Shown one piece after another: positions 20,847-30,930 of a DNA stretch of 64,000 nt (its first letter is position 1; every line of letters begins with the position of its first letter). Source of the stretch: Nosema muscidifuracis (lineage: Eukaryota > Microsporidia > Nosematidae); the NCBI GenBank assembly GCA_028335825.1, contig JAIOKI010000010.1, positions 490,544 to 554,543 of the forward strand, given 5' to 3'. The position numbers and the translations under genes were made by a program. The notes below the pieces were generated by a model. That model was not told where the DNA came from and did not search any database. It saw nothing but the letters and a program-made list of their open reading frames with translations.

Positions 20847-21115
20847 TTACTCATAAATTAAATTTTAATATATTTATAAGATTATCTTTGCCTTCTTCTG
20901 TAAAATCATTTTAAGTTAATTTATTAATTAGTTGGTTTATGAATTTATAGGATTATAGCTATAAATAGATAAAATTTTAAATATTCAAAAGATAGATATT
21001 TAGTTACATAAAATACTATCTTCAAAATAATGTTCCTCTTTAATTATATAAATAAAGAAATCATTATATTTTTGACAATTTTTTCTCTATTATTTTAAAT
21101 AAATAACAATGTCTA
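20847..21115. repeat. Dispersed repeat, copy 1 (matches 49057-49306)
   Basis: About 250 bp recur in the same orientation at 49057-49306 with long nearly identical runs, for example GGTTTATGA, TAGATATTTAG and GTTCCTCTTTAATTATATAA. The end of each copy reads ATAACAATG followed by a short open run. It may be a mobilised or duplicated non-coding segment. Here it ends about 170 bases upstream of the 91-residue membrane protein. Confidence 0.7.
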
Positions 21116-21288
21116 AATATACAACTTAGATTTTCATATAACATAGATATTAAACTTTAGATCTTGATCATATTGTTATTCTTCTACTAAAATTAATTTA
21201 TTTAAAAAGAAAAATTATGAATCTTAAATATATCATATTTCTTATGTTTGTTTATCTACTTTAATAAATTAAAAAAAAAGAAGGGTAA

Positions 21289-21564
21289 ATGAATTCGTTA
21301 TTTAAGTATGTAGCTCTATTTCTTACAGGATTACTATTTGAACAAGTATCAGCTTTAGAAACTACTGATGTAACACTAGATAATGCTAATCTAGAGAAGA
21401 GTTTTAATATGAATTTTTATTTTTGGCTGGTTAGCTTGATAATCTTAGTTGGTTCTTTTGCTGTGATTATGTTTTTGAAATGGAAGAAATCAAAGAAAGT
21501 AACCTATCGAAACGATTATAATGTAGGATATAGTCTTGTGAATATTCCTAAAGTGAATATATAA
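21289..21564 (+). CDS. Small single-pass type I membrane protein
   Basis: A 91-residue protein with a signal peptide at residues 1-22 (MNSLFKYVALFLTGLLFEQVSA), a short acidic lumenal segment (LETTDVTLDNANLEKS), one membrane helix near 42-62 and a basic then Tyr-rich cytosolic tail (KWKKSKKVTYRNDYNVGY). AAGGGTAA precedes the ATG, the GGG version of the microsporidian start motif. No family is recognised. The tiny ectodomain and tyrosine-bearing tail would suit a trafficking adaptor or a small surface protein, but that is a guess. It is divergent from the 13-Cys protein, with a dispersed repeat between the two. Confidence 0.7.
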   Translation: MNSLFKYVALFLTGLLFEQVSALETTDVTLDNANLEKSFNMNFYFWLVSLIILVGSFAVIMFLKWKKSKKVTYRNDYNVGYSLVNIPKVNI

Positions 21565-21723
21565 TAAATCATTGATTTTTTATAAAAAAATATATTTTAA
21601 AAAGAATGGATGAAAAGAGCTAATCAACTTTTTATATCTTTAATATTAAAATTTTTCAAAAATTTACATAAAAATACTTTGATTTTAAATATAAAAATGA
21701 ATCTAATATTATATCAATAATTT

Positions 21724-21915
21724 CGAATTATTTATCTACTCTATCATGAGGTGTTAATCAGTTATAATTTTAATATCATCAAATTCTGTCCAGAAATAGA
21801 GACAAATAAATGAATATCAGTAGAAGCATTACATCTCTCGATTTTATAGCATATTCAATATTATTTATATGCTTTATATACTAGAAATATATATAAAGGA
21901 CAACGATTAAATGTC
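21724..21915. repeat. Dispersed repeat (matches about 63281-63450)
   Basis: The two places share TTATCTACTNTATCATGAG, TAATTTTAATATCATC and TTATAGCATATTCAATATTA in the same order and orientation. At the second site it follows the LTR-like copy directly, so it could be element-derived. The rest of 21565-23033 shows no gene. Confidence 0.55.
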
Positions 21916-23033
21916 TAAATAGAAAATCTTTGAAAGTAGTTTTTTTAAGTCAAGCTTATATCGATTTTATCTATAAACGGGTTCTACAATATTTAATTTA
22001 TGCCATTTTAATTAGATAAATATAAAAATATATGAATTTGACTGCTATATGAAGAACATATTCTAAAAAATACGATTTAAATACACCCTATAATTTTACT
22101 GATCTTTCTACAGAAAATTGCTCATACACTCAATTTAATTTCAAATATTAGAAATTCTTTAACGAAAAAATTATTTGATTAGATTTTCATATTTATTTCA
22201 ATAAAAAATTTTTAAAAAATGAATAAATTATACGAAATCAATTTATTTTATTTTGAATTTGTAGTAACTTGATTTTTGGATTACATGGGTCAAATTTTTA
22301 AATAAACAAAAATAGCCTTAAAGTTCTAGGTCATAGAAAAATTAATTAAACACTTTTAGTTCATTGATAATATATTCAAAATTAGTGATCTCTTTTCTTC
22401 ATATAAAACAGTAAATCATTAGTTAGAATTTATAAATTCTATTAATTTATGCTATACAGATACTATTGAGAGGAATAAAAGCAGAAACATTTTCTAGTCA
22501 AAAAACTAGAAAAAATAATAGGATGTTTTTTTGTAAAGCTTTCTTTTTAATTACTTTTTAAAATCTAAGAGGGTCACTTCAAGCATAGATTTTTTTATAA
22601 TATAAATTATGTCATGTTATTAGATGGATACATCATTAACAAAAAATAACGTTGAATAAATTTTTTTTAATTTATTTTTAGTTAAATAAAATTAATAAAA
22701 ATAACAATAAGCCAGAATCAAATATTCAAAATCTCCATTACTCCAATTATCACTAAATTTATCCATCAAAATATCATTTTTAGAACATTATTTAAATTCT
22801 ATTCTTAATATCACATTTTGTTTATTTCAACTGTTATAAATCTAAATTTTATCTCATTTATTATTTATTAATTTATTTCTTAAAAATTTAATCTATTTTA
22901 GATAATAATTTTATATACAAAATAAATCTATTTTTATGGTATATTATATTAGCATTAATTAGATTTAATTTAATTCTACATGATGAGTCATTTAATATAT
23001 TTTTATATATAAAGAGCCTTAAAGATATTTTTA

Positions 23034-23648
23034 ATGAAATTTCTTATAGAATTTATTATTTTTTATATTAGTAATGTAGAATCAATCGAAACAATTAAGA
23101 GTTGTAGATCTGATTTGATAACTAATATCTACATAGATATTACTAACCCTAATGTTAAAACAATTGAAATGGGTTTTTATAGATTCATTCAAAATGATAA
23201 ATCGTTTATAAGAATAAGTCCAGAACATATAAAAGAAATAGAATCAATTAAATATAAGTTTAGAGAATTGAAAGAAGATATCAAAAAAGTAGGAACTCCT
23301 ATCAAAGTTCATGAAAAAGATATTATTAACAATATATTTGATACATACATAAGAATTATAAATAATTCAATATTAGAGATGTCTTATGGAAATGGAAAAG
23401 GGTTGATATATTTTACTAAAGAATTTGCTATGAAATCTGTAAATAATGAAATTTGGATTATTTCTAGAAGAGAAGATATTTTAAAATCATTAACAGATGA
23501 TTATTTAGAAAATAGTGAAATATTGAAGATTAGAGAATCTAAAGTTATAGAGAACGAATTTTTTACAAAAGTCGTGGATTTGTGGTTTTATATCATAAAA
23601 GGGTACTCCAATATTATCACATATAATGAGCAAGTCTATATATATTAA
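23034..23648 (+). CDS. Secreted protein, function unknown
   Basis: A 204-residue protein with an N-terminal signal peptide (MKFLIEFIIFYISNVES) and a mature part rich in I, K, E and N. One cysteine (KSCRSD) lies just after the predicted cleavage site. The middle (HIKEIESIKYKFRELKEDIKK) is strongly helical, and GNGKGLIYFTKE is the only glycine-rich loop. No membrane segment follows the signal. The upstream AGAGCC contains no perfect CCC motif. It ends 21 bases from the end of the next gene, which runs the opposite way, so the two 3' ends nearly touch or overlap as transcripts. No family recognised. Confidence 0.65.
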   Translation: MKFLIEFIIFYISNVESIETIKSCRSDLITNIYIDITNPNVKTIEMGFYRFIQNDKSFIRISPEHIKEIESIKYKFRELKEDIKKVGTPIKVHEKDIINNIFDTYIRIINNSILEMSYGNGKGLIYFTKEFAMKSVNNEIWIISRREDILKSLTDDYLENSEILKIRESKVIENEFFTKVVDLWFYIIKGYSNIITYNEQVYIY

Positions 23649-23669
23649 ATATCTTCATTTTTAATTTAT

Positions 23670-24365
23670 CTAAAAATTACCCGTTTTCAATTTTTTAATT
23701 AAAAAATCTTCTTTGAGATTTCCCTCATTTACATCATTAAATATACAATCATTGCTCATAAATCTTTTAGAAGCACAATTCTCCATTAATTTTCTACTAT
23801 TATTCATAATCAATTTACATTTATCATCCCCAATATCAAATACAAGTAACATCTTTTGAATATCCGAAGGAGATTTGAGCTCAGTAGAACAAGAAGCCCC
23901 AGATCCAATGACTACATTCCTGCACTTTGTATATTTAAGAAGAGATTTAACATTATACATCCAAATAAGTCTATCTTTTTTATTATACAAAGAATCAGAT
24001 ATATTAATTTCATAAAAAATATTAGGATTAATATTTTTAAACTTAATGATTTTGGTAAAATCAAATGTTACTAGATCACACATATTCTCATCAATAGGCT
24101 TATCTAAATCAGTAAGTTTTAAACATAAAATGTCGCATTTCTTGAGTAAGTGTTTGGTATTGAAGTTAGGATTATCTATAGAAATAGTAAGCTTTTTGTA
24201 TATATTTTTTGTGTGTAAAGTGAATGGAAGAGTAAAATCTATAGGTTTGTTTATATCCTTTTGATTAATTTGTTTGGATAAACAAAATCCTGTATACTCA
24301 CTAATTTCTAAACTTGATATATCTTTTTTAGAATATTTGATATTTATATTCGTATCGTAATACAT
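23670..24365 (-). CDS. Hypothetical protein, non-secreted
   Basis: A 231-residue protein with no signal peptide and no membrane helix, unusual in this stretch. TTTTTTACCCC sits six bases before the ATG (motif at 24373-24376), a textbook microsporidian start. It holds nine cysteines scattered through the chain (GFCLSK, KKCDILCLK, NMCDLV, TKCRN, GASCST, DKCKL, ENCASK, NDCIFN). The central YEINISDSLYNKKDRLIWMYNVKSL looks like beta-strands then a helix. GSGASCSTE could be a nucleotide- or phosphate-binding turn, but no P-loop or other known motif is complete. Function unknown. It is convergent with the secreted-protein gene at 23034. Confidence 0.7.
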   Translation of the reverse strand: MYYDTNINIKYSKKDISSLEISEYTGFCLSKQINQKDINKPIDFTLPFTLHTKNIYKKLTISIDNPNFNTKHLLKKCDILCLKLTDLDKPIDENMCDLVTFDFTKIIKFKNINPNIFYEINISDSLYNKKDRLIWMYNVKSLLKYTKCRNVVIGSGASCSTELKSPSDIQKMLLVFDIGDDKCKLIMNNSRKLMENCASKRFMSNDCIFNDVNEGNLKEDFLIKKLKTGNF

Positions 24366-24372
24366 AATATAT

Positions 24373-24376
24373 GGGG
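24373..24376 (-). promoter_or_regulatory. CCCC start-proximal motif
   Basis: Minus-strand TTTTACCCC seven to ten bases before the ATG at 24365. It is the same TTTTTTACCCC form as at 51200 and as in the Pob3 pseudogene (47458). Confidence 0.7.
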
Positions 24377-24493
24377 TAAAAAAATTATCAAAAAATTAGA
24401 TTTTATTCTTAACGTATTCTTAAAAGTAAATTGATTAATTTAAAGACAAATATTAGTTTTATAGTGCATAACACGTCATTTTAATTTAAGAAT

Positions 24494-24592
24494 AAAATAT
24501 AAATATTTAAAAATACATATATAAATATTTAAAAATACATATATTAATATTTAAAAATAAATATATAAATATTTGAAAATACATATATAAAT
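24494..24592. repeat. Tandem repeat, 22-bp unit, about 4.5 copies
   Basis: The unit ATATATAAATATTTAAAAATAC is repeated head to tail with single-base changes, between two minus-strand genes. Purely A/T with one C per unit. A shortened echo of the unit recurs near 24650. Confidence 0.85.
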
Positions 24593-24824
24593 TTAATTAA
24601 ATAAAAAGTGAAAGATAAATTAAATTATTATATTACTTTATCATTTAAAAATACATCTATGGATTTAATTTAGTCAGGGTGAGTAAGAATCTCTTACAAA
24701 TTTAAAAAAATATAATTTGAAGTAATCTTAAGCATTTTACTTTTAAACTAAATTAACATATTAATTTATTTGATAACTTATAAATTATTGTTAAATTAAT
24801 TAAATTAACATCAAAAATATTTTA

Positions 24825-25451
24825 TTATAAAATATATTCTAAAAAGTAATTCGACATAATGTAAAAAGCAGAAATTTTTTTGTTTTTCTCTAGAATATAT
24901 TTATCCTCCGACAAATTTCTTTTTATGTTCTCAGATAGATTTAACGAATTATCTGAATAGATTTTATCAAATATTTTAATATATAAAGATATTTGACTCA
25001 TTTCGTTATCCGGAAAAGTAACCTTGAAAGTATTACCTTCTTGAATAAAATCAGCAATAAAAAGTTTTCTGATATATTTTGCATAATATTTTGTACTGTC
25101 AAAGAACTCATCATTCAATATTTTAATATCAGACTCAATTTCTAATAATTTTTTATTTATTTTGTTTTCTTTATCAAAAACTTCACCTATATATATTTCT
25201 GTTATTTCTCTAAGATGTTTTTTCTTAGAGTAGGCGAGAATCTTTAAACTATTTAATAATTCTGTAAAAATATTTTTATCAAAATCACCTTTAAACTTTT
25301 TCATTTCTATATATGCACTTCTAAAATTAAATTTATTCTTACCAGTAACCGTTGTATAATATTTTGTTGAGTATAAGACAAAAGAGAAACAACTTAGAAG
25401 TAAAAAAATAAGGATTATAACTATATAAATAAAAAATCTATCTAATGACAT
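24825..25451 (-). CDS. Protein with N-terminal membrane anchor, unknown
   Basis: A 208-residue protein. Residues 5-27 (RFFIYIVIILIFLLLSCFSFVL) form a strong hydrophobic helix preceded by a short polar end, so it is either a signal anchor or a signal peptide. The remainder is charged, K/E/D-rich and mostly helical, including a coiled-coil-like part around 95-120 (KENKINKKLLEIESDIKILN). It has no cysteines beyond the helix and no catalytic motif that I recognise. The ATG at 25451 is the only start that includes the helix. No clear CCC motif. Function unknown; it fits the pattern of lineage-specific membrane or secreted proteins in this stretch. Confidence 0.65.
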   Translation of the reverse strand: MSLDRFFIYIVIILIFLLLSCFSFVLYSTKYYTTVTGKNKFNFRSAYIEMKKFKGDFDKNIFTELLNSLKILAYSKKKHLREITEIYIGEVFDKENKINKKLLEIESDIKILNDEFFDSTKYYAKYIRKLFIADFIQEGNTFKVTFPDNEMSQISLYIKIFDKIYSDNSLNLSENIKRNLSEDKYILEKNKKISAFYIMSNYFLEYIL

Positions 25452-26920
25452 TCAGTCAAAAGATTTTTTACTTTTATAAAATCAATTATTTGTACCAATA
25501 ATTTTTGTGTTATTTTCAAAACCTCCTTAAGTCTAAGATAAAGTTATTTAATTATTTAAATTACTATATATAAAATACATTAAATTTTATGATATTTAAT
25601 CCCTAGTTAGTAAAAAGTAAAAAAAATAAATTTTTATCTATGAAAGATGATTCACATCTAAATATTTTTGTACAAAACCATCATATATATCTTCGAGGAT
25701 ATGTTCCCTTCTTGAAAATATTATAAGATCATACCTTTTTTTTAATATTGTTAATTACTACTTTTATATCTTTGGGTTATCATCATTTTTATATATTTAG
25801 ATAGCATTGTGTGAAGTTTACAAATAGTCAATTTTTTGAATATAAAATTTATTTTTTATCATAGGTGTAACTATATAAAGAAAACAAAATGTTTTTTTTT
25901 GTAATTTAATTATCAAAAAGTGGGAGTTAACTTTAAATTCAAATTTGATACTATAAGGTAATTAGTAAATGTTTGAATATATTGAAAAAAAAAACAGATC
26001 TAATTTGTGTAAATATGCTAATGAATATGCCAAAGGTCACTTCTGACAAATTTTGATAATAATAACATTCAAACATTATAAAGCGAAAGTATGATATAAA
26101 ACTAAAATACCTTACTTTTTATATTAGAGTATTTCGTAAATTTTATTAAAACAGATATTTTGTAAAGCCAACACGTCAATATATTAAATTAAAGACAAGT
26201 TTCGAGTAGTTATAGTTCATGAAGTTGAAGATACTTTTGTAAGCAATTTATCAAATAGGGGTCCAGTAAATAAATTTGAATATAATTTTTAATACGTTGG
26301 AGATTTCTGCGAATTGAAAAAAATAAATAAACTAAAAGATACTATTTTAGATATTTAATCATATATGGGTTTGATATAATGTGAATATTTTGCATCCCAT
26401 TTCTCATCTTTTCTTGGACTGCTAATCTCTCTGCTTTTGTATTTCATCGAAATGCTTTCACGAGCTTTCTTCAGAGTGATTGACAAGTTAGGTCTACATA
26501 CCTGATGTTTTATCCAGAGTTATTCTAAATTTTGTATTATATTTGGTTGATATCTCATCCAGGTTAGAAATGTATTTTTTGTCTTCAAAGCCATATATTA
26601 GAAAGAGATTATTGGTTATTAAGTCGGTTTTTTCAAAATTTCAGGATTATTGAACTAAAACTAATTATTTGACAACTCTGACTTTAAAAGGCAAGGTAAT
26701 GTTAATATAAACCACTTTTTAATAGTTTAAGATACTATTTTCGATTATAAATATTACTGCTGTTTAATGACTTATAATCATTGACTATTTATAAACACTC
26801 CAAAATAACTTGATATCAAACAATTACAAATCATAAATTTAAGAAAATAAATAAACTAAAAAAATTACAAACTATAAATTTTAAAAAAATAAATAAACTA
26901 AAAAATTATAATAATAAATT
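25452..26920. other. Non-coding stretch with decayed coding-like scraps
   Basis: No intact gene. A short plus-strand run near 26200-26280 (VVIVHEVEDTFVSNLSNRGP) and a minus-strand run near 26390-26490 (ARESISMKYKSREISSPRK) look like remnants of coding sequence, but neither can be assigned. A two-copy tandem of about 50 bp (TTACAAA...AAATAAATAAACTAAA) ends the stretch at 26820-26918. Confidence 0.4.
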
Positions 26921-28285
26921 TTAATTAGAATTATCTTCGTAAACAATCGCTTCAAAATAATTTGTCACTGTAGTTTTAGTAGTACACAAATGACATTTTT
27001 CTTCTAAATAGTAAAAATATTCCCCAAGCAATTCTCTTCCTATAAAGTGTCCACATGAAAGTCTAAGACAGATACTTGATTTACCCACACTGTTTTCTGA
27101 TGTTTTCTTAAAGGTATAATTTTTTAAATCTACTACAGTTGTAAATTCATGTAGTTTATCTTCAGTAATATTATTATTTATTAATTTTAACATTTCTTCT
27201 GACGAATCTAATTTTTCTTTCAACGATTTTAGCTTTAAATTTAAATGAAAAAACTTTTCAATATTTTGAATCTCAATTTTATTTCTGTTTTCACCAATTT
27301 TCGTCATTTTAATTAATATTTCACAATTATAAATCAATGAAAACAAATGTATCTGACTTAGCAAAATATCAGTATTTTTATTATCAAAATATATTGGTTT
27401 ATTCATGTATTTCTTAAAATCATTGCAAAAAATATTTATAGTATCAGTTTTTGTGCATGTGTATAAATGTAAAGATTCAAAAAAACTTTCAAGATCATCC
27501 AATGAGGTAGGAAATTTAAAGCTAATATATATTTGTTGTAAATTATCATTTATTTTTTCTTGTCCTGAAAAAAATAAAAAAATGCTGGGCTCTTTTGAAT
27601 TCATCAACTCTAAAATTTTGCTCGAATTTTCGTAATATGGTAATTCATCATATAAATTAGGAATATTTAGTGTTTTAAGTATTCTGAAAAACATATCTGA
27701 CATAAAAAGCAAATCCAATATTAAATATTTGTCAATAAGATTTCCGGCTTTAATGACTTTTCTAACATTTAATTTAGATTTGTCATTAAAGTATTTGTAT
27801 ATATTGTTTAAAATTCTCTCATCGAATTTGCTATTAAACTTAACGTAAAGCTTAAATAATAAAGTTAAACTTGGATTATCATATTTGGGATCACTAAACA
27901 TTTGACCAAACTTAGATGAGAATTTTAGAATGGAATGAATCGAATTACTAAGAAGACTATTTTTATATTCAGCTTTTTTACAAAATATACATTCATTCAT
28001 TTCAAAAGACATTAAATATAGAATTAATTCATTACTATCATCTGATACAATGTCGTGCATATTCTCTAAAGTTTCAAATATATAATCTGTAATCATTTCT
28101 TTTTCTTGATTTTTGTCTAATATATCTAAAAAAAATTCCCTATTGATAAAATCATGTTTCTTATCTAAAATATCTTTAATAGTTTTAAACATTAAAGTGT
28201 CTATAAAAGATTTTTCCTTAGAAATATTCACATTTTCCAAATTTGATGTACCACAATAAAGTAGAGTTAAGTGAAAAAATATCAT
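26921..28285 (-). CDS. Secreted protein with C-terminal half-RING motif
   Basis: A 454-residue protein. The ATG at 28285 is chosen because TTCCCTT ends right before it and the protein then starts with a signal peptide (MIFFHLTLLYCGTSN); the open frame further up has only a TTG. The long middle is helical and K/N/E-rich with no clear domain. The C terminus reads CLRLSCGHFIG (cysteines 406 and 411, His 413) and, 18 residues on, CHLC (431, 434). This matches the second half of a RING finger (CGH...CPLC), but the first CxxC pair is not visible nearby. Cysteines at 101-104 (CIFC region) are too far away to supply it in a standard fold. A ubiquitin-ligase role is therefore only suggested. A secreted RING-like protein would be noteworthy. 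Confidence 0.7.
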   Translation of the reverse strand: MIFFHLTLLYCGTSNLENVNISKEKSFIDTLMFKTIKDILDKKHDFINREFFLDILDKNQEKEMITDYIFETLENMHDIVSDDSNELILYLMSFEMNECIFCKKAEYKNSLLSNSIHSILKFSSKFGQMFSDPKYDNPSLTLLFKLYVKFNSKFDERILNNIYKYFNDKSKLNVRKVIKAGNLIDKYLILDLLFMSDMFFRILKTLNIPNLYDELPYYENSSKILELMNSKEPSIFLFFSGQEKINDNLQQIYISFKFPTSLDDLESFFESLHLYTCTKTDTINIFCNDFKKYMNKPIYFDNKNTDILLSQIHLFSLIYNCEILIKMTKIGENRNKIEIQNIEKFFHLNLKLKSLKEKLDSSEEMLKLINNNITEDKLHEFTTVVDLKNYTFKKTSENSVGKSSICLRLSCGHFIGRELLGEYFYYLEEKCHLCTTKTTVTNYFEAIVYEDNSN

Positions 28286-29539
28286 AAGGGAATTACACAA
28301 AAGTTTTATTTATATTAAAAAGATAAATTAAAAATTATATATTTTAATCTAAATTATTAATCACATAAAATATTATACACTCATAGTTACTCAGTTAAAA
28401 TTTCAAACATATCATAAATTTTAATTAATTTATCAGATCAACTATTATATTGTTATTTTATTCAAATTCAGCTATATTTTAAACTTATCAATTTATATAT
28501 TTTATTAAAATTTTTATGTTTTGTTTTTAAAAATTTTTAATAAAATATATAAATAATTTTGATATTTAGGTAGGTAAGAAAATATTAAATTCTACTAAAA
28601 TATGAATCAATTTGAATTTTATTACGTATCAAAAATTTCAATTTGTAATTTATAAAAAATAAATTCCAATTTTAAAATTTTTGACTTAAATTAAATTTTT
28701 ATATTTCAAATTTTTTTATATTTAGAAGATTAAAAGTCATCATTTGATTATTTTATTATATAGACATATTTGATAACTGTTATGATAAAATACTCAATTA
28801 TTACTATTTTATTGAACTAGTTGTTTGTAATCAACTAACTTTAAAAATCTTGTTAAAATATTTATATATTTAATAGATAGTTTATAGTGAAATTCAATCT
28901 TTTGATATTTAAATTAATATTTATTTTTGGTTATGAAATTATATGTGATAAATTGTATTTTATGTTAGATCGATTTTTAAATGATATATGTCTATCATTA
29001 GACAAAGAAGTAGATACGTAGCCTTATTTATGTAATGTAACAAAAAATAATTATATATCTAATTTGAATGTTCTTCTAAACAATACAAATATTTTTTAAA
29101 GTAATTAGATGTTCATTATTAAAGCACTACAACGTAAAATATTAGTTTTACAACAATTTAATAGTTTCTACTTCATTTGATTAATGAATATCTATAAGAT
29201 TTTTATCTAACCTCAAAAATCCAATTATTTTTATTATATATATTATTGAATGAAAACTTATTAGTTAAACTTAAAGAATACTTGTTTGAAGATAAGCCTT
29301 TTTAATTATAATTAGTCTTTGATATAGAAATTTATGAATCATTATTGATGTGTTTTTGTCAGAAACAAAAATTTGAGCTGTCTGTAAAATTCAAAGATTT
29401 AAGAAAACTTAATAACTTATCAGACATATAAATATAAATTTAGAACTGATGATTACTTTAGTACATTTGAAATTGATGTAGATAAATAATTATCTATTAT
29501 TATTTATAGATAATTTATGAGATAAAGACAACTTCTTAT

Positions 29540-30057
29540 GTCTAAGAAAGTTCATTTAAATAAACATATTTTAAGTGCATCTTTGTCTTTGATTGATATT
29601 CTAGAAGAAAATTTAGCCACATTATTATATTGAAATCTTCTTTCTCTACTAAAAACAGCCTGCATTAATATATTTGCTTTCTGTATTCCATCATAAAAAT
29701 TATCACATCCCTCATATAATTCCGAAATCGACTATATTTAAAATTAGAGCTATAGCATTGATTATTTGTACTCAAATATTTAAAATGATACAATTTGCAA
29801 CTTTGAACACGTCCCTATAAAGACTTAAAAATCAAAATAATGTGTAACATCTTTAACTTAACTTGTATTACATTTGGAGAAAAATATAGTAATTGATTAG
29901 ATGGAATAAATTTTATTAAATTGAATATAGTAATATTAGTTTTTTTCAGTTTAATTATAAAGAAACTATTTGAATATACTTTAAAATCTTCAGAACTGTG
30001 AGATTTTATAATTACAATCATCTCTCGATTTAATTCTAAATTAAATAAGAAGATCAA
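29540..30057 (-). pseudogene. Decayed gene remnant, unknown family
   Basis: Two successive minus-strand stretches read like protein. One at 29815-30057 contains KSHSSEDFKVYSNSFFIIK, with no ATG at its head. The second, near 29570-29735, gives SELYEGCDNFYDGIQKANIL then QAVFSRERRFQYNNVAKFS with coding-like composition. They lie in different frames and are separated by stops, so this is a broken gene. The family is not recognised. It is not visibly a retroelement. Confidence 0.45.
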
Positions 30058-30804
30058 TTATTTGGTAATTCGTATCTTTTGAAAGTGTAAAAAATTTATT
30101 TATAGATGAAAGTTTTATTACATGCTATATACTAGTATTTTAGACTCAGATAATCTTGATATTACTAAATTTAATTATTGTCATTGCATCATTTCTAAGC
30201 CCTAAAAATTCATCAAATAAATATTATAGCCCTATTTGAAACTCATTGGTTGACAAAATAATAAATCAACAGATTTTGCTATTAAATTGTCTTTATTTTA
30301 GGATTTAGATGTGATTATTCTTGTATTATAGTATGCATAAAATATTTCCAGTGACTCCCTTCTTCTATTGTCATTAAATGAAATCATCTATGCTGAGACA
30401 TGGTTTCCTTTATTTTCGTCTCATATAAGAAATTAATCATGTAAGGATAATTTTATTGAGAAGTCACAATTATTAATTACTTAGTTAATCTATGAAGATT
30501 GTAATAGAAATAATTTTTGAAACATCTTTACTGAATTAAATTGAAATACAAATAATCGAATTACACTTGATTTCAACATTATCAAATTTTAACAGGAAAT
30601 AATATATTTCTTCTCTGAAACAATGAAATAAAATTAATAAATTTATAATTTATCTATTTAATAGAACTATGTTTTTAACAGATAATTAATGAGTGTTTGT
30701 ATGTGAAAGAAAAGATATCATTAATAAAATAATTTATTATATACAACAATCATCTTAACCTCAATACTTATTTTGAGACAAAAGTAGGAGAAAAAATTAC
30801 TATT

Positions 30805-30930
30805 TAAAAATAATACTCATTGGTAAAATTATCTACAAACCTTATATAGCTTAATACTTAAAATCTTAAAAATAATACTCATTGGTAAAATTATCTACAA
30901 ACCTTATATAGGTCAATACATAAATCTTAA
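30805..30930. repeat. Two-copy tandem repeat, about 62 bp
   Basis: AAAAATAATACTCATTGGTA through ACAAACCTTATATAG occurs twice, head to tail and almost unchanged, so it is a recent local duplication. Confidence 0.85.

Noticed and set aside
24494-24592. CRISPR-like array
   Set aside because: The 22-bp units are directly abutting without unique spacers, and the genome is eukaryotic; it is a plain tandem repeat.
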